Source of the DNA: Bacillota bacterium
GTDB lineage: Bacteria; Bacillota; Clostridia; Tissierellales; Peptoniphilaceae
Reading direction: 5' to 3'
Assembly (NCBI GenBank): GCA_023443025.1
Contig: JAEZWM010000078.1
Location: 1 to 64,000, forward strand
Length of the DNA: 64,000 nucleotides
Every line of letters begins with the position of its first letter. Position 1 is the first letter of the stretch. Shown piece by piece: positions 8,103 to 16,565 of the stretch. The notes below the pieces were generated by a model. The model made no database searches, was not told the DNA's origin, and was given only the letters and a program-made list of their open reading frames with translations. A program made the position numbers and the translations under genes.

Positions 8103-9089
8103 TTACTTAACATCCTTCCAATCTAATACTTTACCTGTAAATACGTCTTTAATTGATTCTGTACTGATGTTTTCAGCAGGGTTGTTAACACTTACTATAA
8201 CTGCAATACCATCAAGAGCTATAGCTTCACCTTTAAGCTGTGCAAGTTCTTCTTCTTTAAGTTCTCTTGAAGCCATTCCGATGTCTACAGTTCCATCGAT
8301 AGCACCGGTAACTCCTGCAGTTGATCCTGTTGATTCGATATTGATTTCAACATCAGGGTTTAATTCAGAATATTTTTCTGCTAGAACTTCCATAACAGGA
8401 GTAACAGAAGTTGATCCACCTATTGTAAGCTGAGCGCTTAATCCTTCTTTAACTTCGAAAGGCTTCGCATTATCAACAGCCGAAATATATCCTTTTTCTT
8501 CAACAATTTTTTGTCCTTCTTCACTGAAGATAAAATCTACAAAGTCTTGAGCAGCTTCGTTTAATTCACCATCTTTGTAACAGATATTAAAAGGTCTTGA
8601 AATTTTGTAAGAACCATTTTTAATGTCTTCAACAGACGCCTCAACACCATCTACTTTTAGTGCTTTTACTGTATCATTTAGTGAACCTAAAGAGATGTAT
8701 CCGATAGCATTATCATCAGTTGCTACAGTACTCATAACAGCATCAGTACCATTTTGGATTACAGCTTCTTCGTAAGTATTGTCTTGCTTATCTTCTTCAA
8801 CACCTGTAAGCTCAACAAATGCTCCTCTGGTTCCTGAACCTGCTTCTCTTGAAACAACTATGATTTCTTTGCTTTCTGCAGTTGCTTCTTCTTTTGGTTC
8901 TTCTTTTTCTTCTACTTTTTCTTCTTTTTCAGTAGTGTCTTTGTTCTCAGTTTCTTCTTTTTTGTCCTCTTTTACTTCTACTTTTTCCTCTTGCTTTGGC
9001 TCCTCAGTTTTTGTAGTGTCATTGTTACAACCAACAAAAATCAGAGTCATAGCTAGAGTTAATGCAATAATTCCGAACAGTTTTTTCAT
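8103..9089 (-). CDS. pstS: Phosphate-binding lipoprotein PstS with circularly permuted halves
   Basis: A 328-residue lipoprotein. The signal peptide ends in lipobox FVGC (Cys21), followed by a Glu/Lys-rich linker (about 27-74). The rest is PstS, but in swapped order. Residues 75-203 match the canonical C-terminal half: REAGSGTR at 81-88, NAIGYISLGSL, SRPFNICY, and EGQKIVEEKGYI as in usual C-termini. Residues 219-328 match the canonical N-terminal half: LTIGGSTSVTP at 221-231, TGSTAG at 254-259, ASRE at 273-276, ALDGIAVIV, then FTGKVLDWKDVK where the protein ends. In normal PstS that last motif is followed directly by the REAGSGTR half. All known phosphate-contact motifs are kept. The neighbours confirm the phosphate role. 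ATG 9089 is chosen because AAAGGTGG lies 8 bp upstream; the first frame start (GTG 9101) is inside that site. Confidence 0.9.
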   Translation of the reverse strand: MKKLFGIIALTLAMTLIFVGCNNDTTKTEEPKQEEKVEVKEDKKEETENKDTTEKEEKVEEKEEPKEEATAESKEIIVVSREAGSGTRGAFVELTGVEEDKQDNTYEEAVIQNGTDAVMSTVATDDNAIGYISLGSLNDTVKALKVDGVEASVEDIKNGSYKISRPFNICYKDGELNEAAQDFVDFIFSEEGQKIVEEKGYISAVDNAKPFEVKEGLSAQLTIGGSTSVTPVMEVLAEKYSELNPDVEINIESTGSTAGVTGAIDGTVDIGMASRELKEEELAQLKGEAIALDGIAVIVSVNNPAENISTESIKDVFTGKVLDWKDVK

Positions 9090-9143
9090 CAAATTTACCA
9101 CCTTTTTATAATTTTATTTTACATGTACATCTTAGTACCTGTA

Positions 9144-9184
9144 TGTTAAATGGAGTAATAGTTCTATGTAAAGTCTATGTAAAG
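9144..9184 (-). promoter_or_regulatory. Pho-box-like direct repeats upstream of pstS
   Basis: The plus strand carries two perfect tandem copies of TCTATGTAAAG (9163-9173 and 9174-9184). On the minus strand this reads TTTACA-5 bp-TTTACA, and a further TTAACA lies at 9144-9149 about two periods downstream. Gram-positive PhoP boxes are TT(A/C/T)ACA repeats with an 11-bp period, so this is the expected PhoP site, roughly 55-95 bp before the pstS start. Confidence 0.75.
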
Positions 9185-9240
9185 TCGATTGTATTTTCTA
9201 TTAATTAAGCCTTGTAATCTCTATATATCAACACTTACAC

Positions 9241-9283
9241 AGAAAAAGCTAAGTATGACCAAAACTTCTCATACCTAGCTTTT
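9241..9283 (-). terminator. Terminator of the 9326-9787 gene
   Basis: A 15-bp stem with one mismatch (9244-9258 with 9269-9283, 10-nt loop) is followed on the minus strand by TTTTTCT. It lies 40 bp beyond the stop of the small membrane-anchored protein gene and insulates it from the pst promoter. Confidence 0.8.
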
Positions 9284-9325
9284 AGTGGTTTTTTACATTT
9301 TTCAATTAAAGTTTAAATTTTCCGT

Positions 9326-9787
9326 TTAAATCAATATCTCTAATATATAATAAGTATCACCCGTCTCATCATAAACTAAAACAGCTCGGTCTAAGGTCTC
9401 AAAAGGATTGTCATCGATCTTTTTTAACTGCATTGCCATTAATTTATGATTTGTATTTATTCTTTTTATATCTTTGTTATCTATCAAAAAGTAGCACTCG
9501 TTTAAAAGCTCTATTTGTTCCTCTGTGATAGGCATTAACTCATCAGCGTGAAAGAGGACATCCTTGCCCTGTTTTGCTTTTAAGATGTACATCTTAACAC
9601 CATCTCCAAACCATCCTGCAGGTTCATGTTGGTAATACTCTTGAAGTTTTAGATCTCTTGGAATCTTGATATGCCATCTGCTCTCCAGCATGGAAAAATA
9701 TCTTGATGGAGATAAGTAATTAAGGTAAATCAGAACGCTAGTGCTTATTAGTATTATGATCAAGATAATTATTATTGCTTTTTTCAT
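9326..9787 (-). CDS. Hypothetical membrane-anchored protein
   Basis: A 153-residue protein that I do not recognise. Residues 2-22 form one very hydrophobic Ile/Leu-rich segment (signal anchor), followed by a soluble domain of about 125 residues predicted to be outside the cell. It has WFGDGVKMYIL in the middle, a short acidic ELMPITEEQIELLN helix, and a strand-rich C-terminus. There are no Cys residues in the exported part apart from one in NECYF. ATG 9787 is chosen because AAGAGGAAT precedes it. It has its own terminator and lies downstream of, but separated by a terminator from, the AgrC-like kinase gene, so it is probably independently transcribed. Confidence 0.6.
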   Translation of the reverse strand: MKKAIIIILIIILISTSVLIYLNYLSPSRYFSMLESRWHIKIPRDLKLQEYYQHEPAGWFGDGVKMYILKAKQGKDVLFHADELMPITEEQIELLNECYFLIDNKDIKRINTNHKLMAMQLKKIDDNPFETLDRAVLVYDETGDTYYILEILI

Positions 9788-9899
9788 TACTATTCCTCTT
9801 TTCAACTTATTTTCTATCTATATAAATTAAAATACCATATCGTAAGGACTATAAGAGCAAAATGTAATGAAAGTACCTTTAACGGTAATGAAAGTTTAA

Positions 9900-9933
9900 T
9901 ATAAAAAACCACTACTATCTTTAGCAGTGGTTT
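9900..9933 (-). terminator. Terminator of the AgrA/AgrC-like operon
   Basis: A hairpin AAACCACT (9906-9913) / AGTGGTTT (9926-9933) overlaps the stop codon of the kinase gene and is followed on the minus strand by a run of T residues. Confidence 0.75.
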
Positions 9934-11206
9934 AGTTTAAAATCAATTTTATAATCGTTGAGAATATATTTTCTTTATAGTCTATAATCATGTTACCATT
10001 ATATTTTTTGACTATGCTTTCCATACTTTTTAGTCCATATCCATGTTCGTATGACCCTTTAGTGCTTAAAAGTGAATCATCTATAATGTTTAGATCTTTT
10101 GTTTCTTGAGGATTCTCTATTTCTAGGATAAAAACTCCTTTTGCAAGCTTTGCAGATATTTTTATCCATCTACTCTCATCTCTTTTTAGATTTGCTTCTA
10201 TTGCATTATCCAGTAGATTTCCAAGCAAAACAAACAAATCATACGAGTCCATAAAAGTTTCTTTCGGTAAATTTAGAGATAGTTCATATTGTATATTGTA
10301 ACTTTCCATGCTTTTTAATTTATAGTTTAATATGCTGTCTACGTCTAAGTTTCCGGTATTTGATTTAGTATGATCATAAATAATCGAATAGTTCTTCTCT
10401 ATGACATTTTCTATCTCTTTTACTTCACCGGCTTTTGCTAAATCTAAAATTTTATATATAACATATTTAAAATCATGTCTGAGCTTCATGGTTTCTTGAT
10501 GCTGTGAATTTATACTTTCTAGCTCTTTTTTATAAAGTAGATTCTGTTTTTCTATGTATTTAGTCTCAAAATATTCTTCTATCGTTCTGTAGATTTTTCG
10601 ATAGCTAAATACAGTTGTAACAATAAAAATCAAACTAAGTAAACCCATAAGAAGTCTGGCCATGCTATTTGACTGTGAAATACTAAATGTAAAAACAAAT
10701 AACATAAGGGCAAGCGATGGGATTGTAATTAAATGGAGTCTGGTATTTGAGTTTAAATTCTGTATGTTCTTAACATCTGTTTTTCTTATTACAAATAGAA
10801 CACTTAGATTAAGAAATGTCATTATGATTAAAACTACAGAGCTTTTTGAAATCTCATAAAAATTAAAGTCTATTTTTGCTAATCCAAAAAATATATGAGA
10901 TGCATATCTAGATAATAAAAGCAGTGAAGTTATAATTATAGCTAGTTCCAATCTTATTCTATTACTTACTTTATAAAAGAATGCTATTATAAACACAAAT
11001 AAAAATTGAAATAAAAGAAATAATAAAAAGCTAAATCCTTTTATGGTCATGATAATACTAATAATGGAATAAAATACCATTCCCAAATATCTTATAAGAG
11101 GTTTTTCTATTTCTCCTATTAGCAGATCTGTAATTTTAAATATTATCCATGCATTTATTAACTGAGTGCATAGCAATAAACTTGTAAAAATTAATTCGTT
11201 ATTCAT
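9932..11206 (-). CDS. AgrC/LytS-like sensor histidine kinase (GHKL family)
   Basis: A 424-residue sensor. Six to seven membrane helices span residues 5-205, followed by a coiled linker (205-238). The phospho-acceptor is His244 in KLRHDFKYV, and the C-terminal GHKL ATPase domain has LLGNLLDNAIEA (N-box) and YGLKSM (G-box). This layout is that of peptide-pheromone sensors of the AgrC type. Its start overlaps the regulator gene by 4 bp. No AgrB or AgrD homologue is in the window, so the signal is unknown. The gene ends in its own terminator. Confidence 0.85.
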   Translation of the reverse strand: MNNELIFTSLLLCTQLINAWIIFKITDLLIGEIEKPLIRYLGMVFYSIISIIMTIKGFSFLLFLLFQFLFVFIIAFFYKVSNRIRLELAIIITSLLLLSRYASHIFFGLAKIDFNFYEISKSSVVLIIMTFLNLSVLFVIRKTDVKNIQNLNSNTRLHLITIPSLALMLFVFTFSISQSNSMARLLMGLLSLIFIVTTVFSYRKIYRTIEEYFETKYIEKQNLLYKKELESINSQHQETMKLRHDFKYVIYKILDLAKAGEVKEIENVIEKNYSIIYDHTKSNTGNLDVDSILNYKLKSMESYNIQYELSLNLPKETFMDSYDLFVLLGNLLDNAIEANLKRDESRWIKISAKLAKGVFILEIENPQETKDLNIIDDSLLSTKGSYEHGYGLKSMESIVKKYNGNMIIDYKENIFSTIIKLILN

Positions 11207-11913
11207 AGTAAAGCTAAAATATCCTTATAGTATTTTTTACCAACAGTAAACGACATATTACATTTTAGTATAACTTCCTCTGAAGTTATAGTCTCTATAT
11301 GTCCAATGTTTACTATAACTGATCTATTAATCATGACAAAGGTTTTATCGGGTAGTTTAGACAGCATATCCTCTAAGTTTGAGTTGGTACTAAAAGTTTG
11401 GTTTACAGTGTGTAAATGTAACTTTCTGCCACTCGCCACGATATACATAATATCCCTAACTAACACCCGTTTATTAATCCTATCCTCAACAAAAGATACT
11501 GTCAGTTCGCTACTAATTATCATCTTTTCAAGTTTTGCCAAAACGCCATATAACTTATCAGTACTAATAGGTTTCTCTAAGTAATCAAGCGTTATTGTAC
11601 CAAAAGCTTCAGGCATGTAATCCGAGTGACTGGTTATGTAGATAATTTGTGTTGTATAATCATCATACTCATCTCTGATTTTCTTTGCTAGCTCTATTCC
11701 GGATTTGCCCGGCATCTCAATATCTAGAAAGATAGCATCGTATCGCATATCTGCGTTTAACTTTTTACATGCTTCGAACGAACCTATATAATCTTCAGCA
11801 GATTCAAAACAGTCTATATAAATATTTGGATTTTTAAGTTTATAATAATCCTTAATCATCTTCTCCAAAGTATCTATCTCGCTCTGATGATCATCTACAA
11901 TTGCAAACCTCAT
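11203..11913 (-). CDS. LytTR-family response regulator (AgrA-like)
   Basis: A 236-residue regulator. The receiver domain has DD at 7-8, phospho-acceptor Asp64 (FLDIEMPG) and the Lys in EKPI. It is followed by a LytTR DNA-binding domain (residues about 135-236, with MYIVASGRKLHLHT and FVMINRSVIVNIGHI motifs). It is the first gene of a two-gene operon with the AgrC-like kinase. LytTR regulators usually bind pairs of 9-bp repeats; I did not find a clear site. Target genes are unknown; the neighbouring CWB2 protein is a possibility only by proximity. Confidence 0.88.
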   Translation of the reverse strand: MRFAIVDDHQSEIDTLEKMIKDYYKLKNPNIYIDCFESAEDYIGSFEACKKLNADMRYDAIFLDIEMPGKSGIELAKKIRDEYDDYTTQIIYITSHSDYMPEAFGTITLDYLEKPISTDKLYGVLAKLEKMIISSELTVSFVEDRINKRVLVRDIMYIVASGRKLHLHTVNQTFSTNSNLEDMLSKLPDKTFVMINRSVIVNIGHIETITSEEVILKCNMSFTVGKKYYKDILALL

Positions 11914-11990
11914 AAATATCCTCCAAGGAAATGTAATTACAATTAATTATATCACAACCCTCCGTAAATCCTTTTTTCTTAATAAAATAA

Positions 11991-12013
11991 AGCCCTAGCC
12001 TTATGCTAGAGCT
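11991..12013 (-). terminator. Terminator of the CWB2 protein gene
   Basis: A GCCCTAGC (11992-11999) / GCTAGAGC (12005-12012) stem with a short loop is followed on the minus strand by TTTATTTTATT. It lies 9 bp past the stop. Confidence 0.7.
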
Positions 12014-12021
12014 CTTTTTTT

Positions 12022-13110
12022 CTATCTTAATTCTTCTATTTCTTTTTCTACTTCTTCTGAAACTGAGCTTGCTCCTCCGAAGATATATACGTTTTCGATT
12101 TCGTTGTCTTTTATAAACTTAGCTACTCCTTCGTCTAACTTGTTTGGTGAAGTTAGAAGGATTGCTGCGTTCTTTGAGCTTGCTACAGGGCCTGCTGCTA
12201 ATGCGTCCGGATAGTTTGTTCCGTCTACAACTATAACGGTTTTTAAATCGTAGTTTTTCTTTTCCTTTAGCAGTGCTTTTTGTGCTTCTGCTACTTTTAT
12301 CGCTGTTTCGTATCTGTCTTTTCCGGCGATTCTTTCTTTTTCTATGCCTTTAGGTACTGATGATGTTCCACCTATTACGGTGTCGTTGTCTTTCATGTAG
12401 TCGTTGTATGGGATAAATCTTGCGTATCCTGAAGTAGTGAACAGTAGATCTGCGTATGGTGCTGCTGATAATGCATCTGCAAAACTAGTACCACTTACTA
12501 CTATAGATGGTAGGTCGCCCAATACTTTTACTCCTCTAAGGTTAGCTGTTGTGTTGCTTATTAGAGAAGCTGTTTCTACTCTATCTTTTCCGGCGATTCT
12601 GGTGACTGTATATCCCATCTCTTTAAGTTCATCTTCCACTTTTTCGGATACTGATGAGGTTCCACCTAGTAGGTAAATCATTTTTGTTCCCAGCTCTTTA
12701 AGTGTATTTTCCATACCTTTTGGAAGCTCGTCTTTAGCTGTAAGTAGTATTGGTCCCGAAACTTGTGCTGCTAATGGTCCGCCGAATAGTGCATCTGCAA
12801 AGTTTTGTCCACTAGCCAGTACTGCTATCTCTGCTGACATGATAGCTTCTGAAGCTTTCATTGCAGTTTCGTATCTGTTTGCACCTGCAATTCTCATTAC
12901 ATTGTACTTTACAGGTTTTTCTTCGTTTTCTTCTGTTTTTTCTTCAGTAGTTTCTTCTTCCGTTTCAGTAACCTCTTCTTTTTCTTCAGTATCTTCTGTT
13001 ACCTCTTCTTCAACTACCGGTTGCTCTGTGTTTACTTCACTAGCAAATACTTGTGCATTAGTAAATACGATAATTCCAGCTAGCAGTAAACTAAGTAATC
13101 TTTTTTTCAT
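12022..13110 (-). CDS. Secreted cell-wall-binding protein with three CWB2 repeats
   Basis: A 362-residue exported protein. A Sec signal peptide (about 1-24, VFASE cleavage region) is followed by a Glu/Thr/Val-rich acidic linker (25-65). Three cell wall binding repeat 2 (CWB2) modules follow, each opening with RIAG-x-(N/D)R-x-ETA and containing a FADAL or YPDAL motif and a GGTSSV/GGASSV motif. In C. difficile-type proteins three CWB2 modules anchor the protein to teichoic-acid-like polymers and normally accompany an effector domain. Here almost nothing but the anchor is present, so the protein may be a structural S-layer-like element. It is monocistronic with a strong AAGGAG site. Confidence 0.88.
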   Translation of the reverse strand: MKKRLLSLLLAGIIVFTNAQVFASEVNTEQPVVEEEVTEDTEEKEEVTETEEETTEEKTEENEEKPVKYNVMRIAGANRYETAMKASEAIMSAEIAVLASGQNFADALFGGPLAAQVSGPILLTAKDELPKGMENTLKELGTKMIYLLGGTSSVSEKVEDELKEMGYTVTRIAGKDRVETASLISNTTANLRGVKVLGDLPSIVVSGTSFADALSAAPYADLLFTTSGYARFIPYNDYMKDNDTVIGGTSSVPKGIEKERIAGKDRYETAIKVAEAQKALLKEKKNYDLKTVIVVDGTNYPDALAAGPVASSKNAAILLTSPNKLDEGVAKFIKDNEIENVYIFGGASSVSEEVEKEIEELR

Positions 13111-13147
13111 TCCCTGACTCCTTTATAATAATATTTTGTAGTAGCTC

Positions 13148-13184
13148 ATGAGTTGTCTGGATTCAATCACCGCTGACAACTCAT
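13148..13184 (-). other. Perfect inverted repeat in the leader of the CWB2 gene
   Basis: ATGAGTTGTC (13148-13157) pairs perfectly with GACAACTCAT (13175-13184) around a 17-nt loop, 40 bp upstream of the CWB2 gene. No T-run follows in either direction, so it is more likely a leader hairpin or operator than a terminator. Confidence 0.5.
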
Positions 13185-13302
13185 TTATCAACATAATTAC
13201 CACTCGTTTATAATGTATCACAGATTATTTGATATTGCGATTACAAAGCAGTAACAAAGCTACTACAGTATTGTAATAATATGAATATATTAACAACTTT
13301 TA

Positions 13303-14538
13303 TTAAAATGCCCAGTTTCCATTCACAAATATTTCAATTTCTGTGCCGTCATCTTTAACACCAATGATGGATAGATCTTCTGAACCTACCATAAAGTCTT
13401 CATGCATGATTGATTCGTTTATTCCTGCTTTTTCCAATTCTTCTTTGCTCATCTCAGTTCCACCTTCCAAGCAGGTCGGATATGCTTTTCCGAATGCAAA
13501 GTGACAGGATGCATTTTCATCAAATAGAGTATTATAGAAAAGGATGTTTGAGTTTGAAATAGGAGAGTCGTATGGTACAAGTGCTATCTCACCCAATCTC
13601 TTTGAGTTTTCATCAACTTTTAGGAGGTCTCCAAGATATCTCTCTCCAACTTCTGCCGAATAACTAACAACTTCACCTTCTTTAAATTCCAGTGTGAATT
13701 TATCTATGATATTTCCGCTATAAGCTAGTGGTTTTGTTGATTTGAGAATGCCATCAACTCTTCTTGCATCAGGCGCTGTAAACACTTCTTCCGTTGGCAT
13801 GTTTGCAACGAATTTATCGCCATGCGAGTTGATAGAAGCTCCACTTACCCATATATGTCCCTTTGGTAGTCCAACTGTCAGGTCGGTTCCGTTTGATGAT
13901 TTATATATAAGCTTGTCAAATGCGTGTTCGTTAAGAGTATTAGCTCTAAACTCTAAGTCCTTAAGATGTTCCTCCCATGCTGCCACAGGGTCTTCAAGGT
14001 CTATCCTCGTAGCTTTAAATATTGCTTCCCAAAGTGCTTCTACAGCTTCTGCGTCTTCCATGTCCGGGAACACTTTTTTCGCCCATCCTACTGATGGAAT
14101 AGCTACTACACACCAGGAGTTAATGTCATTCATGCTGTACTTCATGACATCTTTAAGGGCTATTGATCTTACTCTGTTATTTGTTTCTAATTTATCTGCA
14201 TCTATACCGTTTAAAAGGTCCGGATCTTCAGCCACTACAGCAATTCTGCCTGCTCCTCTTTCTCCGTCGTATCTCACCTTATCAACTAAATACTCAGGAA
14301 ATGTTTCAAACTCGCTTAGTGGTGCATTTTCAAATCTTTGTCTAGTTACGAAGTCATCATACCACGTAACGGATACATCTGAAGCACCTCTCTCATATGC
14401 CCTTTTAACAAGCATCCTTCCAAAATCAGCAACTTCTACAGGTGTTGTCAATGCGATAGGCTTTCCATCTTGTACATTGATACCGATTTCAATAATTAGT
14501 TTTGCATAGTCTTCAAGTTTTTGATTAAATGACTTCAT
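13303..14538 (-). CDS. Aminopeptidase T / PepS-like (M29 family)
   Basis: A 411-residue metallo-aminopeptidase of family M29 (AmpS/PepS/aminopeptidase T). Family landmarks are the N-terminal KLIIEIGINVQDGKP region, the GLPKGHIWVSG core, a FTAPDARRVDG segment with the metal-binding Glu upstream (MPTEEVFTAPD), and C-terminal His/Asp ligands (HEDFMVGSEDLSI). The length is the family norm. It releases N-terminal residues from peptides in the cytoplasm. It is monocistronic, with an upstream AGGAGCG-like site. Peptide use fits an amino-acid-fermenting host. Confidence 0.9.
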   Translation of the reverse strand: MKSFNQKLEDYAKLIIEIGINVQDGKPIALTTPVEVADFGRMLVKRAYERGASDVSVTWYDDFVTRQRFENAPLSEFETFPEYLVDKVRYDGERGAGRIAVVAEDPDLLNGIDADKLETNNRVRSIALKDVMKYSMNDINSWCVVAIPSVGWAKKVFPDMEDAEAVEALWEAIFKATRIDLEDPVAAWEEHLKDLEFRANTLNEHAFDKLIYKSSNGTDLTVGLPKGHIWVSGASINSHGDKFVANMPTEEVFTAPDARRVDGILKSTKPLAYSGNIIDKFTLEFKEGEVVSYSAEVGERYLGDLLKVDENSKRLGEIALVPYDSPISNSNILFYNTLFDENASCHFAFGKAYPTCLEGGTEMSKEELEKAGINESIMHEDFMVGSEDLSIIGVKDDGTEIEIFVNGNWAF

Positions 14539-14720
14539 ATTTATAACGCTCCTTAATTTGTATTATGATACTATTATAGATGATATTTTACAAAAGTGGT
14601 AGTGCTGGGGTAATTAAATCACAAAGTTTGTATAAAATCTGTTTGAACTCTATATATTATGGTATATTATAAACAGAGTATAACGAAATATTACTTGAAT
14701 AACCGAGAGGAGAATGTAAA

Positions 14721-16529
14721 TTGGAAATTAAGAAAAGACATGAAATCTCTGAAGATTTAAAGTGGAATCTTAGCGATATCGTTAGTGATGATGCTGAACT
14801 TGATTCAAGACTAGAGAAAGTCAGCAGTGATGTAGAGGAATTCACAAATAAATATAAAGGAAACCTTTCCTCTGCAGACATGATTGCAAACTGTCTAGAT
14901 GAATACATGGCGATTCTGGAAGAAATTGCTAAGCTTAGAACTTTTTCTTATCTGGATACCACTGTTGACATGGCAAACTCAAAGTCTCAAGCTAGGCTTG
15001 CTAAGACCATGAATATTCTAGTGGGTTTAGGTGCGGATATAAGCTTTGTTGATACAGAGATTGCAAGCAAGTCTGAAGACCTTTTAAATGAGGTTATTAA
15101 TAAAAGATCTGATTTAAGTGTATATATATCGGATATCATCAGAGAACAAAAGCAGATGCTCGATCCTAAAACCGAAGAGGTGCTCAGTTCACTACAAAAC
15201 ACCTTCTCTACCCCTTACAATGTATACAATCAAGCAAAGCTTGTAGACATGGACTTTGGTACATTTGAAGTTAATGGCGTAGAATACCCTCTCAGCTATA
15301 ATATATTTGAGGGCGTTATGGAATCTGAACCTGATACTGAAGTTAGAAGAGCAGCTTTTAAACACTTCTATGAAGTCCTTGAAAAATATAAATATACGAC
15401 TGCAGCTTGCTATTCCAGCCAAGTTCAACAAGAAAAAGTAATGTCCAAACTAAGGGGATATGACTCGGTATTTGAGTATTTATTATTTGATCAAAAAGTT
15501 GATAGAGAGCTTTACGACAGACAAATAGACACAATAATGACTGAGCTTGCTCCTCACATGAGAAAGTATGCAAAACTTCTTCAAAAAGTTCACGGCCTTG
15601 ATAAGATGACCTATGCAGATTTGAAACTCAACCTCGACCCGGGTTATGAACCACCTGTTGACATTGAAAAAGCTAAGGAATACGTAATGGATGGGCTTTC
15701 AGTACTTGGAGAAGAGTACGAGGAAATGCTTACAAGGGCATTTTCTGAAAGATGGATCGACTTTGCTAATAACCATGGTAAGTCTACCGGTGCTTTCTGC
15801 TCAAGTCCTTATGGTTCTCACTCTTATATACTGATATCCTGGACTGCACTTATGGCAGAGGTTATGGTTCTGGCTCATGAACTGGGACATGCAGGTCACT
15901 TTTATCTAGCTCAGAGAAACCAAAACATTCTGGATTCTTATGCTTCTAGATACTTCATTGAAGCTCCTTCCACTGCTAACGAAATTATCATGGAGATGTA
16001 TTTACTTGGTAAGGCAAAGGATAAAAGGGAGCGAAGATGGGTTCTGTCGCAAATCATAGCGAGAACCTATTACCACAACTTTGTTACTCACTTTATGGAA
16101 GCTGCTTACCAAAGAGAAGTTTACAAGATTATCGATAATGGCGGAAGCGTTCAAGCTGATAAACTATCTGAAATATTTAGAGAAAAACTAATAGAGTTCT
16201 GGGGAGATGATGTTGAAATCCTACCGGGAAGTGAACTAACTTGGATGAGACAGCCTCACTATTACATGGGACTATATCCTTACACTTACTCTGCAGGACT
16301 AACCATCGGTACTCAAGTAGCCAAGAGAATTACCGAAGAAGGAAAATCCGCTGTAGAAGACTGGATTAGTACGCTTAAAGCAGGCGGTTCTAAGACACCA
16401 ATGGAACTTGCCCAGATGGCAGGAGTCGACATAAGTACGGATAAACCACTTAAGAACACTATAGCTTATATCGGAAGTGTAATAGATGAATTAATAGAAC
16501 TAACCGATGAGATGAACGAAGAAAAATAA
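14721..16529 (+). CDS. pepF: Oligoendopeptidase F (M3 family)
   Basis: A 602-residue zinc peptidase. The HELGH motif lies in VLAHELGHAGHF, with the downstream Glu ligand in FIEAPSTANEI. The N-terminal RHEISEDLKWNLSDI and the C-terminal YPYTYSAGL motif are PepF hallmarks. The start is TTG 14721, since GAGAGGAG lies 9-16 bp upstream and no ATG is in frame before the conserved domain. It is cytoplasmic and cleaves oligopeptides of about 7-20 residues. It is convergent with the K+ channel gene. Confidence 0.94.
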   Translation: MEIKKRHEISEDLKWNLSDIVSDDAELDSRLEKVSSDVEEFTNKYKGNLSSADMIANCLDEYMAILEEIAKLRTFSYLDTTVDMANSKSQARLAKTMNILVGLGADISFVDTEIASKSEDLLNEVINKRSDLSVYISDIIREQKQMLDPKTEEVLSSLQNTFSTPYNVYNQAKLVDMDFGTFEVNGVEYPLSYNIFEGVMESEPDTEVRRAAFKHFYEVLEKYKYTTAACYSSQVQQEKVMSKLRGYDSVFEYLLFDQKVDRELYDRQIDTIMTELAPHMRKYAKLLQKVHGLDKMTYADLKLNLDPGYEPPVDIEKAKEYVMDGLSVLGEEYEEMLTRAFSERWIDFANNHGKSTGAFCSSPYGSHSYILISWTALMAEVMVLAHELGHAGHFYLAQRNQNILDSYASRYFIEAPSTANEIIMEMYLLGKAKDKRERRWVLSQIIARTYYHNFVTHFMEAAYQREVYKIIDNGGSVQADKLSEIFREKLIEFWGDDVEILPGSELTWMRQPHYYMGLYPYTYSAGLTIGTQVAKRITEEGKSAVEDWISTLKAGGSKTPMELAQMAGVDISTDKPLKNTIAYIGSVIDELIELTDEMNEEK

Positions 16530-16534
16530 TTGCC

Positions 16535-16560
16535 GGGCTTGCGACTGCAAGCCCTCTTTA
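16535..16560. terminator. Bidirectional terminator between pepF and the K+ channel gene
   Basis: A perfect 8-bp GC-rich stem GGGCTTGC (16535-16542) / GCAAGCCC (16547-16554) with a GACT tetraloop, followed by TCTTTAATTT on the plus strand. Confidence 0.8.
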
Positions 16561-16565
16561 ATTTA

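Noticed and set aside
12839..13117. Plus-strand frames rich in Ser/Phe opposite Glu-rich linkers (also at 8779-9111, 49261-49572 and 62301-62681)
   Set aside because: They are mirror images of the acidic linkers in real genes and have no ribosome sites.
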